48,415 bases of DNA. Origin: an uncultured Roseiflexus sp. (GTDB lineage: Bacteria; Chloroflexota; Chloroflexia; Chloroflexales; Roseiflexaceae). Shown here in pieces: positions 25,151 to 35,064 of this stretch. Position 1 is the stretch's first letter. The number at the start of each line of letters is the position of its first letter. The notes below the pieces were generated by a model. The model saw nothing but the letters and a program-made list of their open reading frames with translations. It ran no database searches and was not told the DNA's origin. Position numbers and translations under genes: made by a program. The stretch spans positions 1-48,415 of the forward strand of contig CALGYB010000151.1 of assembly GCA_937935075.1 (NCBI GenBank), given 5' to 3'.

Positions 25151-25156
25151 TATAAT
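25151..25156 (+). promoter_or_regulatory. -10 element candidate upstream of tgt
   Basis: A perfect TATAAT 44 nt before the tgt start. I find no good -35 at normal spacing, so the promoter is uncertain. Confidence 0.3.
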
Positions 25157-25173
25157 GGACCCTCTAACATTAA

Positions 25174-26418
<1,245 letters not shown>

Positions 26419-26429
26419 CCATCTGCTCA

Positions 26430-26459
26430 TTGACCAGAACCCGCTGCGGGGTCTATAAT
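26430..26459 (+). promoter_or_regulatory. Sigma-70-type promoter of recO
   Basis: TTGACC at 26430-26435, an 18-nt spacer and TATAAT at 26454-26459, 41 nt before the GTG start at 26501. It lies just after the tgt stop. Confidence 0.75.
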
Positions 26460-26500
26460 GACAATCTGGCGCCTGGATGTTATTTTGGCAATGCGTATAA

Positions 26501-27337
26501 GTGAGTGCCGCTTTGCGAGATCGAGTTTATCGTTGTGAAGCCATTATCATCCGGCGATCCGATATTGGTGAGGCGGATCGGGTGTTGACGACTCTGACGC
26601 CGTCTGGTAAACGGCGTGTGGTCGCCAAAGGTGCGCGCAAGATACATAGTCGCCTGGCAGGGCATATCGAGCTGTTTACCCACACGACCCTCATGCTGGC
26701 AGTTGGGCGCAATCTGCACATTGTGACCCAGAGCAGCCCGCTTGATCGTTTCGAGCGCCTGCGCACCGATCTGGAACGGATCGGCGCTGCGTACTATGCC
26801 GCCGAACTGGCTGATCGTCTGATTGAGGAAGAGAGTGAGAACCGGCGTGCCTTCGATCTGTTGCTCGGCGTCTTGCGCGCACTCGACGCTGGCGCCGCCG
26901 TCGATCTGACCCTGCGCGCCTATGAGTTGCATTTGCTTGATGCGTTGGGGTACCGTCCGCAGTTGCACGAGTGCGCCTCGTGCGGGGTGGCGCTGACCGA
27001 GGCGACGGATCGGTTCAGTCCGTCAGCGGGTGGCGCACTCTGCCCGCAGTGCGCCGGCGCTGATCGCCGGGCGCTGCCGATGAGCCTGCCGGCGTTTAAG
27101 GTGTTGCGTTACCTTCAGATACAGCCGCCGGAGATTGCAGGTGAGGTGCGTGTATCAGCCGCCACACGCGCCGAGGCGGAGTCGTTGCTGCGCGCCTATC
27201 TGCGCCATATCCTGGAACGTGACCTGCGTTCGCTCGCATTCCTCGACGATGTTCGGCATCTTCACGAAGCCTCACGATCCGTCGGATCAATCGATATGCG
27301 TTATTTCGCTCAAGGAGTTGACCATGAACACGATTGA
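26501..27337 (+). CDS. recO: DNA repair protein RecO
   Basis: 278 aa. RecO loads RecA on SSB-coated gaps with RecR. The N-terminal OB fold is seen in RCEAIIIRRSDIGEADRVLT, then GKRRVVAKGARKIHSRLAGH. The helical C-terminal part contains the zinc site CASCGVAL and CPQCAG and ends in LRSLAFLDD. The start is taken as GTG 26501; there is no clear ribosome binding site, and slightly shorter starts are possible. A strong promoter precedes it. Its end overlaps the next gene by 14 nt. Confidence 0.93.
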   Translation: MSAALRDRVYRCEAIIIRRSDIGEADRVLTTLTPSGKRRVVAKGARKIHSRLAGHIELFTHTTLMLAVGRNLHIVTQSSPLDRFERLRTDLERIGAAYYAAELADRLIEEESENRRAFDLLLGVLRALDAGAAVDLTLRAYELHLLDALGYRPQLHECASCGVALTEATDRFSPSAGGALCPQCAGADRRALPMSLPAFKVLRYLQIQPPEIAGEVRVSAATRAEAESLLRAYLRHILERDLRSLAFLDDVRHLHEASRSVGSIDMRYFAQGVDHEHD

Positions 27338-28013
27338 CTCCCTCCTGGGGCGTGGTGAACGTGTGCGCTACATTGGCCGGCAACATGTGTTTGTGTTGAT
27401 CGGTAACATTCTGACCGAATTGTTGCTGATTGGCGTATTGATCGCCGCTGGCGTCGTCTCACAGGTGGCATTTCCCGATAAAACTCTGGCTGGGATGGAA
27501 GTCGGTGTTTTGGTGCTGATTGTCTGTGTGATTATCAGCCTCCTCGTGCTTGGCAGCGCCTTTCTCGATTACCTGCGCTGGTCGAATGAACAGTGCGTGG
27601 TGACTGATCGGCGTGTTATTCTGCTGCGTGGCATCTTCAACACCACGGCGATCGATATCCCTGTCGAGAAGATCAACGAAGTGGAACTGCACCAGAGCTG
27701 GATAGGGCGGCTCTTGAATTTTGGTGATATCGAGATCATTACTGCCTCTGAGTCGGGTGTCAGCCAATGCCACAGTCTGTCCGATCCGCAGGGGTTCAAG
27801 CGTGCAATGAATGATGCCCGCAATGATATTGAGCGCGGGTATGCCTATATCGATCAGCGCGACATCGATGCGTATCTCGATCTGGAAGAGCCGCTGCCTG
27901 CCGTTGAGCGTGTGTCGCACGCCCTGCAACGTCTGGCGGATATGCGTGATCGTGGGTTGATATCGCGTGAAGAGTTCGAGGAGAAAAAACGTGAATTGCT
28001 CAACCGTATATAG
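27324..28013 (+). CDS. Membrane PH-domain (bPH_2) protein with SHOCT tail
   Basis: 229 aa. Two membrane segments are visible (about 20-45, FVLIGNILTELLLIGVLIAA, and about 60-84). A bacterial PH domain (bPH_2, YdbT-like) follows: CVVTDRRVILLRGIFNT, then IPVEKINEVELHQS and GRLLNFGDIEIITAS. The C-terminus is a SHOCT motif (LQRLADMRDRGLISREEFEE, then KKRELLNRI), a short helical oligomerisation element. The start at 27324 has AAGGAG 6 nt upstream and overlaps recO by 14 nt, so the genes share an mRNA. Function is unknown; similar proteins sit at membranes. Confidence 0.88.
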   Translation: MNTIDSLLGRGERVRYIGRQHVFVLIGNILTELLLIGVLIAAGVVSQVAFPDKTLAGMEVGVLVLIVCVIISLLVLGSAFLDYLRWSNEQCVVTDRRVILLRGIFNTTAIDIPVEKINEVELHQSWIGRLLNFGDIEIITASESGVSQCHSLSDPQGFKRAMNDARNDIERGYAYIDQRDIDAYLDLEEPLPAVERVSHALQRLADMRDRGLISREEFEEKKRELLNRI

Positions 28014-28049
28014 TGTCTCAATACAGACTGCTTGTACAGGAAGAATAAC

Positions 28050-28916
28050 GTGAACGACCTTATGTCTCAGATCGAACGTGCGCGTTCGATCATCGCAGCT
28101 CAAACACGTTTGGCGCCACGCATTGCGCTCATTCTTGGCTCAGGGTTGAGCGAACTGGCAGATGATCTCGATGATCCCGTCGTTATGCCCTATGCCGAGA
28201 TCCCCGGCTTCCTGCCCACGACGGTCGCCGGTCATCGCGGTGAACTGGTCGTCGGCATGCTGGCGGGCCAACCGGTCGCGGTGATGCGCGGACGGTTCCA
28301 TTTTTACGAAGGGCACTCCATGCAGCAGGTGACATTTCCGGTGCGTGTGCTGCATGCCCTCGGCTGTACTACGCTCCTGACGACCAATGCCGCCGGCGGG
28401 TTGCACGCCGACTGGCGCGTCGGCGATCTGATGCTCATTACCGATCATATCTTCCTCCCCGGGCTGGCAGGTCATCATCCGTTGCGCGGACCAAACGAGG
28501 ATCGTCTGGGTCCGCGGTTCCCGGCAATGGTCGGCGCCTACGACCGTGAGTTGCTGGCGCTGGCGCATCGCGCGGCGAAGAGTCTGGATCTCGTGCTCCG
28601 TGAAGGGGTTTATCTGATGCTGTCGGGTCCTGCGTTCGAAAGCGGCGCCGAGTTGCGCATGTGTCGTCTGCTCGGCGCCGATGCGGTTGGCATGTCGACA
28701 GTTCCAGAGGTTATCGTGGCGCGGCATATGGGGATGCGCTGCATGGGGCTTTCACTGATTACCAACCTGGCGTTGCCTGATGGCCCGCCGGCCAATCACC
28801 AGGAAGTGCTCGATGCCGGCGTTGTGGCGCGGCCAAAGATTGCTGCGTTGATCCGAAGCATTCTCGCGCACATGGATCACACCGCTACCATCCCCACGTT
28901 CCCGGACCGCCCTTGA
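28050..28916 (+). CDS. Purine nucleoside phosphorylase (PNP, inosine/guanosine type)
   Basis: 288 aa. It splits purine nucleosides with phosphate to the free base and (deoxy)ribose 1-phosphate. Family II PNP landmarks: IALILGSGLSELAD, TVAGHRGELVVG, MRGRFHFYEGHSM, LLTTNAAGGLHADWRVGDLM, YLMLSGPAFES with the base-binding Glu following, and GMSTVPEVIVARHMGM, then LITNLAL with the purine-binding Asn. AGGAAG 6 nt upstream supports the GTG at 28050; ATG 28062 is an alternative. The product fits the nucleoside importer at 684-5685. Its end overlaps the convergent DUF427 gene by 32 nt. Confidence 0.93.
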   Translation: MNDLMSQIERARSIIAAQTRLAPRIALILGSGLSELADDLDDPVVMPYAEIPGFLPTTVAGHRGELVVGMLAGQPVAVMRGRFHFYEGHSMQQVTFPVRVLHALGCTTLLTTNAAGGLHADWRVGDLMLITDHIFLPGLAGHHPLRGPNEDRLGPRFPAMVGAYDRELLALAHRAAKSLDLVLREGVYLMLSGPAFESGAELRMCRLLGADAVGMSTVPEVIVARHMGMRCMGLSLITNLALPDGPPANHQEVLDAGVVARPKIAALIRSILAHMDHTATIPTFPDRP

Positions 28917-29382
28917 ATGGTCCGACGATGTCGGAGGTGATCCAGCCGCCGTAGAAGTCGCCCTCCTGCGCGATCACCTGTTCATCATCGACGTAACAGG
29001 CGTCCATACGGCTCGGATAGAACGCAACATACCCGGCAAGCGCCTCATACCCGGGCGAAGGCCGGGCATAGAACCACGCTGCGTTCTCAACGCGCTGTTC
29101 GCCGACCTGCACCGTGTAGTAGCCGGCCATGCCTTTGAATTCACAGAAGGACTGTTTGCCGGTTGGCGTCAGATACTCCATCCGAATATCTTCAGGCGGA
29201 ATGTAGTAGGTTGGCGGGTGACTCGTCTCCAGCACCCGCAATGCGCGACGGGTATCGGCAATCGTCACGCCGCCGAACACTACCCGCACATGGCGCGATG
29301 TCGGTTCGATCCGCGGCGGACGCGGGTAGTCCCACACCGACTCCTGCCCTGGACCTGGAGGGATGCGACGCATCGGTCTCAT
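28885..29382 (-). CDS. DUF427 family protein
   Basis: 165 aa. The DUF427 fold is recognised by VWDYPRPPRIEPTSRHVRVV, then GGVTIADTRRALRVLETSHP, TYYIPPEDIRMEYL, SFCEFKGMAGYYTV and VAFYPSRMDACYVDDE, with the ending GGWITSDIVGPFKGGPGTWG. No enzyme activity is established for the family to my knowledge. The start at 29382 has GGGAG 7 nt upstream and overlaps the penicillin acylase stop by 4 nt, so the two are one operon. Its 3' end overlaps the PNP gene by 32 nt. Confidence 0.9.
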   Translation of the reverse strand: MRPMRRIPPGPGQESVWDYPRPPRIEPTSRHVRVVFGGVTIADTRRALRVLETSHPPTYYIPPEDIRMEYLTPTGKQSFCEFKGMAGYYTVQVGEQRVENAAWFYARPSPGYEALAGYVAFYPSRMDACYVDDEQVIAQEGDFYGGWITSDIVGPFKGGPGTWGW

Positions 29383-31862
29383 AGCGCACTCCCTGCTGGC
29401 ACGGTAGCGCTCGTAACCTGTTCCTCCGCCGGTTGCAGCGTCATGCGGTTCGCCGCAACCTCTTCGACTCGCGAGCGGCTCCAGGGCATTGGGTGATACT
29501 GCACATTGAGCCAGGGTTGAATAAAGTCGCTGTAGTGGCGACTGCCCGGATGCCCCGATTGACCGGTTGGGTGCATGCTCTGACTCCGATCCCAATCGGC
29601 GGTATCGCAAATCTGCCGATACGACGGTGCAATATAGAATGGCGGACCGGCGAATTCACGCGGCAGATAGCCCATGTTCACCGTATCGAGATCGCCGCCG
29701 GTCGGGAATGGTCCGCGGTTGAGGATCGTCGCCAGTGCAGGGAGCGCACCGAGCGGATGGCGAATGGTCAATGAATGGATGCGCCCATAGCGCCAGGCAG
29801 TGACATCGTCGCCGAGTTCAGCGCGCAATTCCGCCAGCGTTGCGTTCCAGGCGGCGGTAAGGATCTCATCGGTGGTGCGTTCGCCGAAGAAACGGTCATC
29901 TCGCTCGATCAGGCGGCGAAGCAGGCGCGGAAACGTTCGATGCGCCATATCACGTCCGGGAAGCGTTGCGAACGCGCCCAACCCGACCACGCAATCGAAT
30001 GCTGCGGCGGCATCGGCATAGATCGTGCTCAGCAGACGCTCGCGCAACCGTGAATAGATCGTACCGCCAATGCTCTCGGCGCTCAGTTCCCCGTTCCAGG
30101 TGGCGAGCGCATCGCGCGCCTGTTGCGCCAGCGGTTCATCGGCAGGGAGGCGCCCGGCGAGCGCCGCAAGTTCCAGTCCGGGCAGGCTGCGCACGTCGGC
30201 GTGGATACGCGCAAACGACTCGGCGTCGTGGCGGGGTGTTTGTTCGATCAATTGCCGGATGCGCTCGGCGCGGTAGCCATTGAGCCATTCTGCCGGGAAC
30301 GGATAGGGATAGGAGTCGCCGACGATCCGGTTGTTGGCGGTGATTACGAACCCCTCCGGCGGGTTCAGCACGTGTGGCAGTTCAGCATGCGGAATGATGC
30401 CCACCCATTCATACTCACCCGTCCAGCCGGGCACAGGCAGACGTCCGTCGCCTTTGGCGCGCAACGGAATATCGCCGCCGAGTGCATAGCCGATATTCCC
30501 CTCGACATCGGCATAGGTGAAGTTCTGCGGCGGAACGGTCCAATCTGCCAGCGCCTCACGAAAACTCTCCCAGTCGCGTGCGCGGTTCAGTTTGAAGACT
30601 GATCGCATGAGGCGAGAAGGTTCCAGCGCCGTCCAGCGCATTGCCAGCGGTTGCTCGGCACGCAGCGCCTCCCCGTTCGAGCCGCCTTGTGTGGTTTCGG
30701 GGGTCAGCGCATTAATGATCGGACCGTGGCGGGTAATGCGCACCTCTTCGATCACCACTTCGCGCTGACCACGCACGACGATCTCTTCGCGCACCAGGTC
30801 GGCGGTCTCCCACTGTCCCTGGTACTCGTAGCGCAGCCCGGTCGGATCGGTCGGATCGAATTTCTCCAGGTAGAGGTCCTGAACATCATTGGCGCTGTTG
30901 GTAATCCCCCAGGCGATATGTTCATTGTGCCCGATAACAACGCCAGGCGTCCCCGGAATACTGGCGCCGGTCACATGGAAATCGCCGCCGCTCAGATGAT
31001 TTTCGTACCAGAGCGACGGCATGGTAATTGCCAGATGCGGATCACTGGCAAGCAGCGGTCCGCCGCCTGTAGTGCGATGCGCAGCGACTGCCCACGAATT
31101 GCTGCCCTGCCCTGCGCCATCCGGGAAGAAACGAGCGGCGGCGTCCGCCCGGTCCATGGCGGATTGCCCCATTGTCGGGGTGTACTGGACGCCGGGAGGC
31201 ACAGTGATGGGATGGTCATCCAGGTAGCGTGGTTCGAGCGTGGTTGCGCGCTCAGCGCCGACGGCGGCAATCAGGCGCGCGCGCACCAGTTCTTCACGCC
31301 AGTTGCGCGATAGTTGCAGCGCCATCATCCGGCCCCACACCAGCACATCAGCAATGCTCCAGGGACGAGGGCGCAGGCGCAGGACGGTAAACTCAATCGG
31401 TAGATTGCCGGCATGCTGTGCGATGAAAGCATTCACTCCTCGAACATATGCTTCAACCAGCCGGCGTGTTTCATCATCCAGCGAGTCTGCCTCACGTTCT
31501 GCAACGCGTCGGAAGCCCAGGACGCGCACGAGTCGGTCGGAGTCGAGCGCAACTGCGCCGAACAACTCAGCCAGTCGCCCGGATGCGGCGCGGCGTTGAA
31601 ACTCCATCTGCCAGAGCCGATCCTGGGCATGCACATACCCCTGCGCCATAAACAGGTCTTCGCTGGTGGAAGCATAGATATGCGGCACACCCCAGCGATC
31701 CCGAATCACCTTAACCGGCGCCTGCAACCCCGGAAGCGGCAGGGTGCCGGATGTGCGCGGCAGCGGTCGACGCAACGCTGCGATCGCCCCAACGCCGGCA
31801 AGCCCTGCCGCTGTTCCGATGATAATGCCGGCGGTTTTTCCCAATTGACCAAGCGAGATCAT
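29379..31862 (-). CDS. Penicillin acylase family protein (peptidase S45)
   Basis: 827 aa, an N-terminal-nucleophile amidase precursor. An N-terminal membrane anchor or signal (about 8-32, AGIIIGTAAGLAGVGAIAAL) precedes the alpha chain (KVIRDRWGVPHIYA, QGYVHAQDRLWQMEFQRR). The autocleavage site is GQGSNSWAVA with Ser254 the predicted new N-terminal nucleophile. Beta-chain features include LLASDPHLAITMPSLWYENH, GTPGVVIGHNEHIAWGITN and the oxyanion or Asn region TANNRIVG. Relatives hydrolyse amides such as beta-lactam side chains or acyl-homoserine lactones; the native substrate is unknown. It acts outside the cytoplasmic membrane. Confidence 0.92.
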   Translation of the reverse strand: MISLGQLGKTAGIIIGTAAGLAGVGAIAALRRPLPRTSGTLPLPGLQAPVKVIRDRWGVPHIYASTSEDLFMAQGYVHAQDRLWQMEFQRRAASGRLAELFGAVALDSDRLVRVLGFRRVAEREADSLDDETRRLVEAYVRGVNAFIAQHAGNLPIEFTVLRLRPRPWSIADVLVWGRMMALQLSRNWREELVRARLIAAVGAERATTLEPRYLDDHPITVPPGVQYTPTMGQSAMDRADAAARFFPDGAGQGSNSWAVAAHRTTGGGPLLASDPHLAITMPSLWYENHLSGGDFHVTGASIPGTPGVVIGHNEHIAWGITNSANDVQDLYLEKFDPTDPTGLRYEYQGQWETADLVREEIVVRGQREVVIEEVRITRHGPIINALTPETTQGGSNGEALRAEQPLAMRWTALEPSRLMRSVFKLNRARDWESFREALADWTVPPQNFTYADVEGNIGYALGGDIPLRAKGDGRLPVPGWTGEYEWVGIIPHAELPHVLNPPEGFVITANNRIVGDSYPYPFPAEWLNGYRAERIRQLIEQTPRHDAESFARIHADVRSLPGLELAALAGRLPADEPLAQQARDALATWNGELSAESIGGTIYSRLRERLLSTIYADAAAAFDCVVGLGAFATLPGRDMAHRTFPRLLRRLIERDDRFFGERTTDEILTAAWNATLAELRAELGDDVTAWRYGRIHSLTIRHPLGALPALATILNRGPFPTGGDLDTVNMGYLPREFAGPPFYIAPSYRQICDTADWDRSQSMHPTGQSGHPGSRHYSDFIQPWLNVQYHPMPWSRSRVEEVAANRMTLQPAEEQVTSATVPAGSAL

Positions 31863-31908
31863 GCCAACACCCGTTTCTCGTTATTCCAGAAGCGCTCACG
31901 TCATTCTA

Positions 31909-32154
31909 CTACTGTTCCTTGGGCAACGATGTGGCAATGTCGTAGACCAACACCTGCACGTCCAGTCCGTCTTCGGTGAGCAATTTGAGCGTTATTTCCT
32001 GTGTTGCCGAGCGGATCGCCTCCTCGTGATCGGCTGGCGCATACGCGCGAATTGCCGCCTCTTCGGCAGAACGACGCTGCACCTTGAGCACGGCATCGGG
32101 GCTGACGTTTTTGATCCGCTGCGACAGATCGGCAATCGCTTCATCCAGAGTCAT
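31909..32154 (-). CDS. Small conserved hypothetical protein (81 aa)
   Basis: No family recognised. The 81-aa soluble protein starts with a helix (TLDEAIADLSQRIKNVSPDA), followed by mixed strands and a charged centre (QRRSAEEAAIRAYAPADHEE), and ends in LDVQVLVYDIATSLPKEQ. AAGGAG 7 nt upstream of ATG 32154 makes the gene convincing. It lies between the Nudix gene (17 bp upstream) and the acylase gene (46 bp downstream) on the same strand, so it is probably part of that operon. Confidence 0.75.
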   Translation of the reverse strand: MTLDEAIADLSQRIKNVSPDAVLKVQRRSAEEAAIRAYAPADHEEAIRSATQEITLKLLTEDGLDVQVLVYDIATSLPKEQ

Positions 32155-32171
32155 GGTTCGCTCCTTCTGTC

Positions 32172-32957
32172 TCAGGATGCTCCTGCATTATACGCGATTT
32201 TGGCGATTCGCATCCGGGCTGTGAGTTCGCTGAGAATGAGCGCAGTTGCGCCCCACACTTTGTATCCGGCAATCGCAAAGTACGGCACAAGGACGTCGTG
32301 TCCGTGCAGTGTCCAGCGTTCGACGACAACCGTTGCGGGATTGAGCAGTTCCGGCAGGCTGACTGTAATGACTCGATCCACTTCATGATGGTTGATCGTC
32401 AGGTGCGGCAATGTGCGCAATAATCCTACCACCGGTGTAATGCGAAAATTGCTCGGTGGAATGTAGATCGATGTCAGCGTTCCAAGCACGTTCACTGTCT
32501 CAGGCGTGATTCCCAACTCCTCAGCGCATTCGCGCAATGCCGTCGCCACCGGTCCGTCGTCCTCCGGGTCGGTAGCGCCGCCGGGCAGCGATACTTCCCC
32601 CCGATGACTGGCGACCTGATTGCTGCGCACGGTCAACAGCAGGCGTAAATCGGCGTCATCGGGGTACAGAGCCATCAGCACAGCGCCGATGCGCGGCGTC
32701 ACTCCCGGCGCTGGTTCGCGTGGGCGGAAGGAGCGACCCTGGAGATCGCGAATCAGCAGCAACTGATCGTCCGACAGGGAAACGGCGGCGCTGAGCGCCC
32801 TGCGCAAAAGGTGTTCCCATTCTATCCAGGGCGCATCATTGTGGGCAATGTCCACTGCCTGCACTGCTCCTCCTGCATCTGCCGTACGATAGAACATAGC
32901 ACGAACCATGTCAAGATGCAAATGAGTATGCGACTTGCGTGCCGCTGCTTCTATCAT
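32172..32957 (-). CDS. Nudix hydrolase of the CoA diphosphatase type
   Basis: 261 aa. It probably cleaves CoA or acyl-CoA to 3',5'-ADP and phosphopantetheine. The CoA-type signature is LLLTVRSNQVASHRGEVSLP followed by GG, and the Nudix box continues as ATDPEDDGPVATALRECAEE and LGI with the metal-binding glutamates. TSIYIPPSNFRITPVVG follows as in NudL/NUDT7 relatives. The start at 32957 is the first in-frame ATG, 6 bp after the upstream stop; shorter starts at 32909 or 32897 are possible because no clear ribosome binding site is seen. Confidence 0.88.
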   Translation of the reverse strand: MIEAAARKSHTHLHLDMVRAMFYRTADAGGAVQAVDIAHNDAPWIEWEHLLRRALSAAVSLSDDQLLLIRDLQGRSFRPREPAPGVTPRIGAVLMALYPDDADLRLLLTVRSNQVASHRGEVSLPGGATDPEDDGPVATALRECAEELGITPETVNVLGTLTSIYIPPSNFRITPVVGLLRTLPHLTINHHEVDRVITVSLPELLNPATVVVERWTLHGHDVLVPYFAIAGYKVWGATALILSELTARMRIAKIAYNAGAS

Positions 32958-32963
32958 ACATGG

Positions 32964-33620
32964 TTACCGTAACTGGCGCGGCACGGACGTCGGGGTCGTT
33001 GGCGGAACCCGGCACGTCAGCGAGCGAACGATCTGATTTGTGCCGCGCACTCGCACGGTTACCTGATACTCCCCCGCGCGCTCCATTCCCATGATGAGCG
33101 GGATTGCAAAATCGCCGGATGCGCGCGCGCTTCCTCCGCTGACGATCCGTGGACCGAAAGAGAGCAACAGCGGTGCATATGGCGCGGCGACGCCGTTGAT
33201 AATAATCGTTTGACCGGGCGCGCATTCCACGATGCCTGGCATCGTCGGCGTGACCTCAGCAGATTGTGAGAATTGCGGCGCCGTCGGCGGAATACGGGTC
33301 GGTGGAGGCGCCGCCGTCAGCGTTGGACGGACGACCGGCGTGGCTGTCGGCGTGACCGGCGCGCCGGTTGCTGTGGCAGAAACCGTCGGACTGGCTGGCG
33401 CGACCGGCGTTGTTGTGGCAGGGGCGCGGGTCGCGGTCGATGTTTCTGGCGGCGGGTAGGCCGGATTGGTTGCGGTTGCAGGCGCCGGGTATCCCTGCTG
33501 GGCAGTCGTCTGTGGCGGTGAACCGGTCAGAGTCTGCAACGTCATCACCGCACTCAGGCCCACTATTGTTGTGATGATCAAAAATGATGACGTTGGTGGG
33601 CGGTTTGATGCATTATTCAT
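32964..33620 (-). CDS. Pro/Thr-rich exported or membrane-anchored protein
   Basis: 218 aa, no named family. One hydrophobic segment (about 13-29, FLIITTIVGLSAVMTLQ) is followed by a Pro/Thr/Ala-rich stalk to about residue 125, then a compact beta domain: GIVECAPGQTIIINGVAAPY, APLLLSFGPRIVSGGSARAS, GDFAIPLIMG and AGEYQVTVRVRGTNQIVRSL, with Cys in ECAP and TCRV that could form a disulfide. This resembles a small extracellular immunoglobulin-like module. It is the first gene of a minus-strand group with Nudix, small protein, acylase and DUF427, and diverges from the Fur-family gene. Confidence 0.75.
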   Translation of the reverse strand: MNNASNRPPTSSFLIITTIVGLSAVMTLQTLTGSPPQTTAQQGYPAPATATNPAYPPPETSTATRAPATTTPVAPASPTVSATATGAPVTPTATPVVRPTLTAAPPPTRIPPTAPQFSQSAEVTPTMPGIVECAPGQTIIINGVAAPYAPLLLSFGPRIVSGGSARASGDFAIPLIMGMERAGEYQVTVRVRGTNQIVRSLTCRVPPTTPTSVPRQLR

Positions 33621-33756
33621 ACTATCGCTCAGTTCGTAACAGTGATATAATGTTCGATCAAGGATATATCTTACACCATTTTCCTGTGGAATGCCGGAAG
33701 CCTACAACTGCCGGCGGCGTCCTTGAGGAAACTGGTATCAGAAGGAGGATATGGCT

Positions 33757-34197
33757 ATGTCGTGGGCTGAGAACGTGCTCAAAGACCTGAGTGCGCACGG
33801 ACATCGAGTGACCGCCCCGCGTCGCGCCATCCTTGAGCGGATCATGCAATACTCACAGCCGTTTAGCGCCGAGCAGTTGTTCCGCGATCTTGGCGGCGAG
33901 TCGGGTCCGATTGGGCGCGCGACCATCTATCGCACCGTTGATTTGTTGGTTGAGGATGGCTGGCTCTCGCGCGTTCACTGGAGCGCCGCGAAGGAAGCGC
34001 ATGCCGCAAGCGAACATGCGTATGTGCCGGTCGAACCCGGTCACCAGCACCACATGATTTGTCGCAGGTGCGGGTCGGTTGTTTCGTTCGATGGATGTGA
34101 CATCGAGACGCTTCTTGGCGATCTGGCGCGCCGGCTGAACTTCAAAATCGAAGGGTACTGGCTCGAGGTGTATGGGTTGTGTCCAGCCTGTCAGTGA
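33757..34197 (+). CDS. Fur-family metal-responsive repressor
   Basis: 146 aa (148 from the upstream ATG at 33751). The winged helix is HRVTAPRRAILERIMQYSQP, then RATIYRTVDLLVEDGWLSRV. Metal-site residues include HQHHMICRRCGSVVSF and a C-terminal CPAC, giving the four-Cys structural zinc site. Whether it senses iron, zinc or peroxide is not clear. AAGGAGG at 33742-33748 is 8 nt from ATG 33757 but only 2 nt from ATG 33751, so I choose the second. A TATAAT lies at 33646-33651. The divergent surface-protein gene shares the intergenic region. No metal transporter is adjacent. Confidence 0.9.
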   Translation: MSWAENVLKDLSAHGHRVTAPRRAILERIMQYSQPFSAEQLFRDLGGESGPIGRATIYRTVDLLVEDGWLSRVHWSAAKEAHAASEHAYVPVEPGHQHHMICRRCGSVVSFDGCDIETLLGDLARRLNFKIEGYWLEVYGLCPACQ

Positions 34198-34304
34198 GTT
34201 GAATGACGGTACGGAGGGAGAGCAGGGGTCCTCGAATAGAGCGAATGACCGGATGTCATACTAATACGCGGTCATTTGGACAATCATGAGACCACTGCAC
34301 AAAG

Positions 34305-34572
34305 GCTTAACCACCAAGGGCACGAAGGGGAAGAAACATAAAGCGCATGTCCTTCGTGTCCCTTGGTGACTGTGTAACGCGGAATGTATTCCGCCCGTCT
34401 GCCGATAATGAAGCGCATGTCCTTCGTGTCCCTTGGTGACCTTCGTGGTTGCTTTTTGCGGTGAAGTAACCACCAAGGACCCGAAGCGCACGAAGGGGAA
34501 GAACCATAAAGCGCATTTCCTTTGTGTCTCTTGGTGACCTTCGTGGTTACCGCTTGTTGCAGTGAAGTCAAC
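34305..34572 (-). repeat. Intergenic repeat array, block 2 (family A)
   Basis: Three copies of the unit seen at 1-382, in inverted orientation: ACCACCAAGG-x-CACGAAGGGG, AAAGCGCATGTCCTTCGTGT, then CCTTGGTGACCTTCGTGG. One junction carries GCGGAATGTATTCCGC, a 16-bp palindrome at 34379-34394. The array lies between the convergent Fur-family and DsbA-like genes; I see no gene in 34198-35064. Confidence 0.9.
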
Positions 34573-34620
34573 AATGGTTTCTGAGAAAAGAATTCGGTAT
34601 CGCCCGGTGCAGCCCGCACA

Positions 34621-34661
34621 GGCGGGCTTTGCAACCGTAGCCCACGGCTTCAGTCGCCGGG
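34621..34661 (+). repeat. Intergenic repeat, family F copy 3
   Basis: GGCGGGCTTTGCAACCGTAG, CCCACGGCTTCAGTCGCCGG. It matches 22552-22586 at nearly every position of the first 30. Confidence 0.6.
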
Positions 34662-34709
34662 CGGACGAGCGGATAGCGGAATACGTATTCAAAAACCATT
34701 ATTGCCGGT

Positions 34710-34770
34710 GCGCGTGGACCGTTACGCCTTGAACAACCAACGCGCGAACATCTTGTCTGACTGACTGCAA
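34710..34770 (-). repeat. Dispersed repeat, family D copy 2
   Basis: On the minus strand one frame gives SVRQDVRALVVQGVTVHA. It pairs with 45904-45975 (18 codons, 8 nt differences, no indels) and 8092-8166. It follows family A block 2, as copy 3 follows block 3. Confidence 0.65.
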
Positions 34771-34803
34771 GTGAGTATTACACAATTTGACCGTCTGGCG
34801 ATT

Positions 34804-34834
34804 GACGTTGGCTGAGCCTGTCGAAGCCAACGTC
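34804..34834 (+). repeat. Hairpin repeat with invariant loop, family E copy 1
   Basis: GACGTTGGCT, loop GAGCCTGTCGA, AGCCAACGTC: a perfect 10-bp stem with an 11-nt loop. Confidence 0.8.
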
Positions 34835-34932
34835 AGCCACTCTACGTCCTCGATTGTCCAGATTTTGGGTATCGCTCTATAAGATGGGGAGATTTTCAGG
34901 TGCAGAGGCATAGGAGCGAGACGCTGCCGCCT

Positions 34933-34953
34933 GCGGTGAGCCTGTCGAACCGC
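34933..34953 (+). repeat. Hairpin repeat with invariant loop, family E copy 3
   Basis: GCGGT, loop GAGCCTGTCGA, ACCGC: a 5-bp stem of unrelated sequence around exactly the same 11-nt loop as the copies at 34804 and 42928. Confidence 0.65.
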
Positions 34954-35064
34954 GCACGTGCCAGCGTCCTCGCGCCCTGAAGCGGGCGATGCGATCGAAA
35001 GGCTTGCCAGAAACGCTCCATGTGTAAGGTGTCAACCCGCTCCCTGTGCCCTGCCGGAAGCGTC

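Noticed and set aside
34699-34911. Possible small minus-strand gene in the repeat region
   Set aside because: It is made of repeat families D and E, has no ribosome binding site, and its peptide recurs only in other repeat copies.
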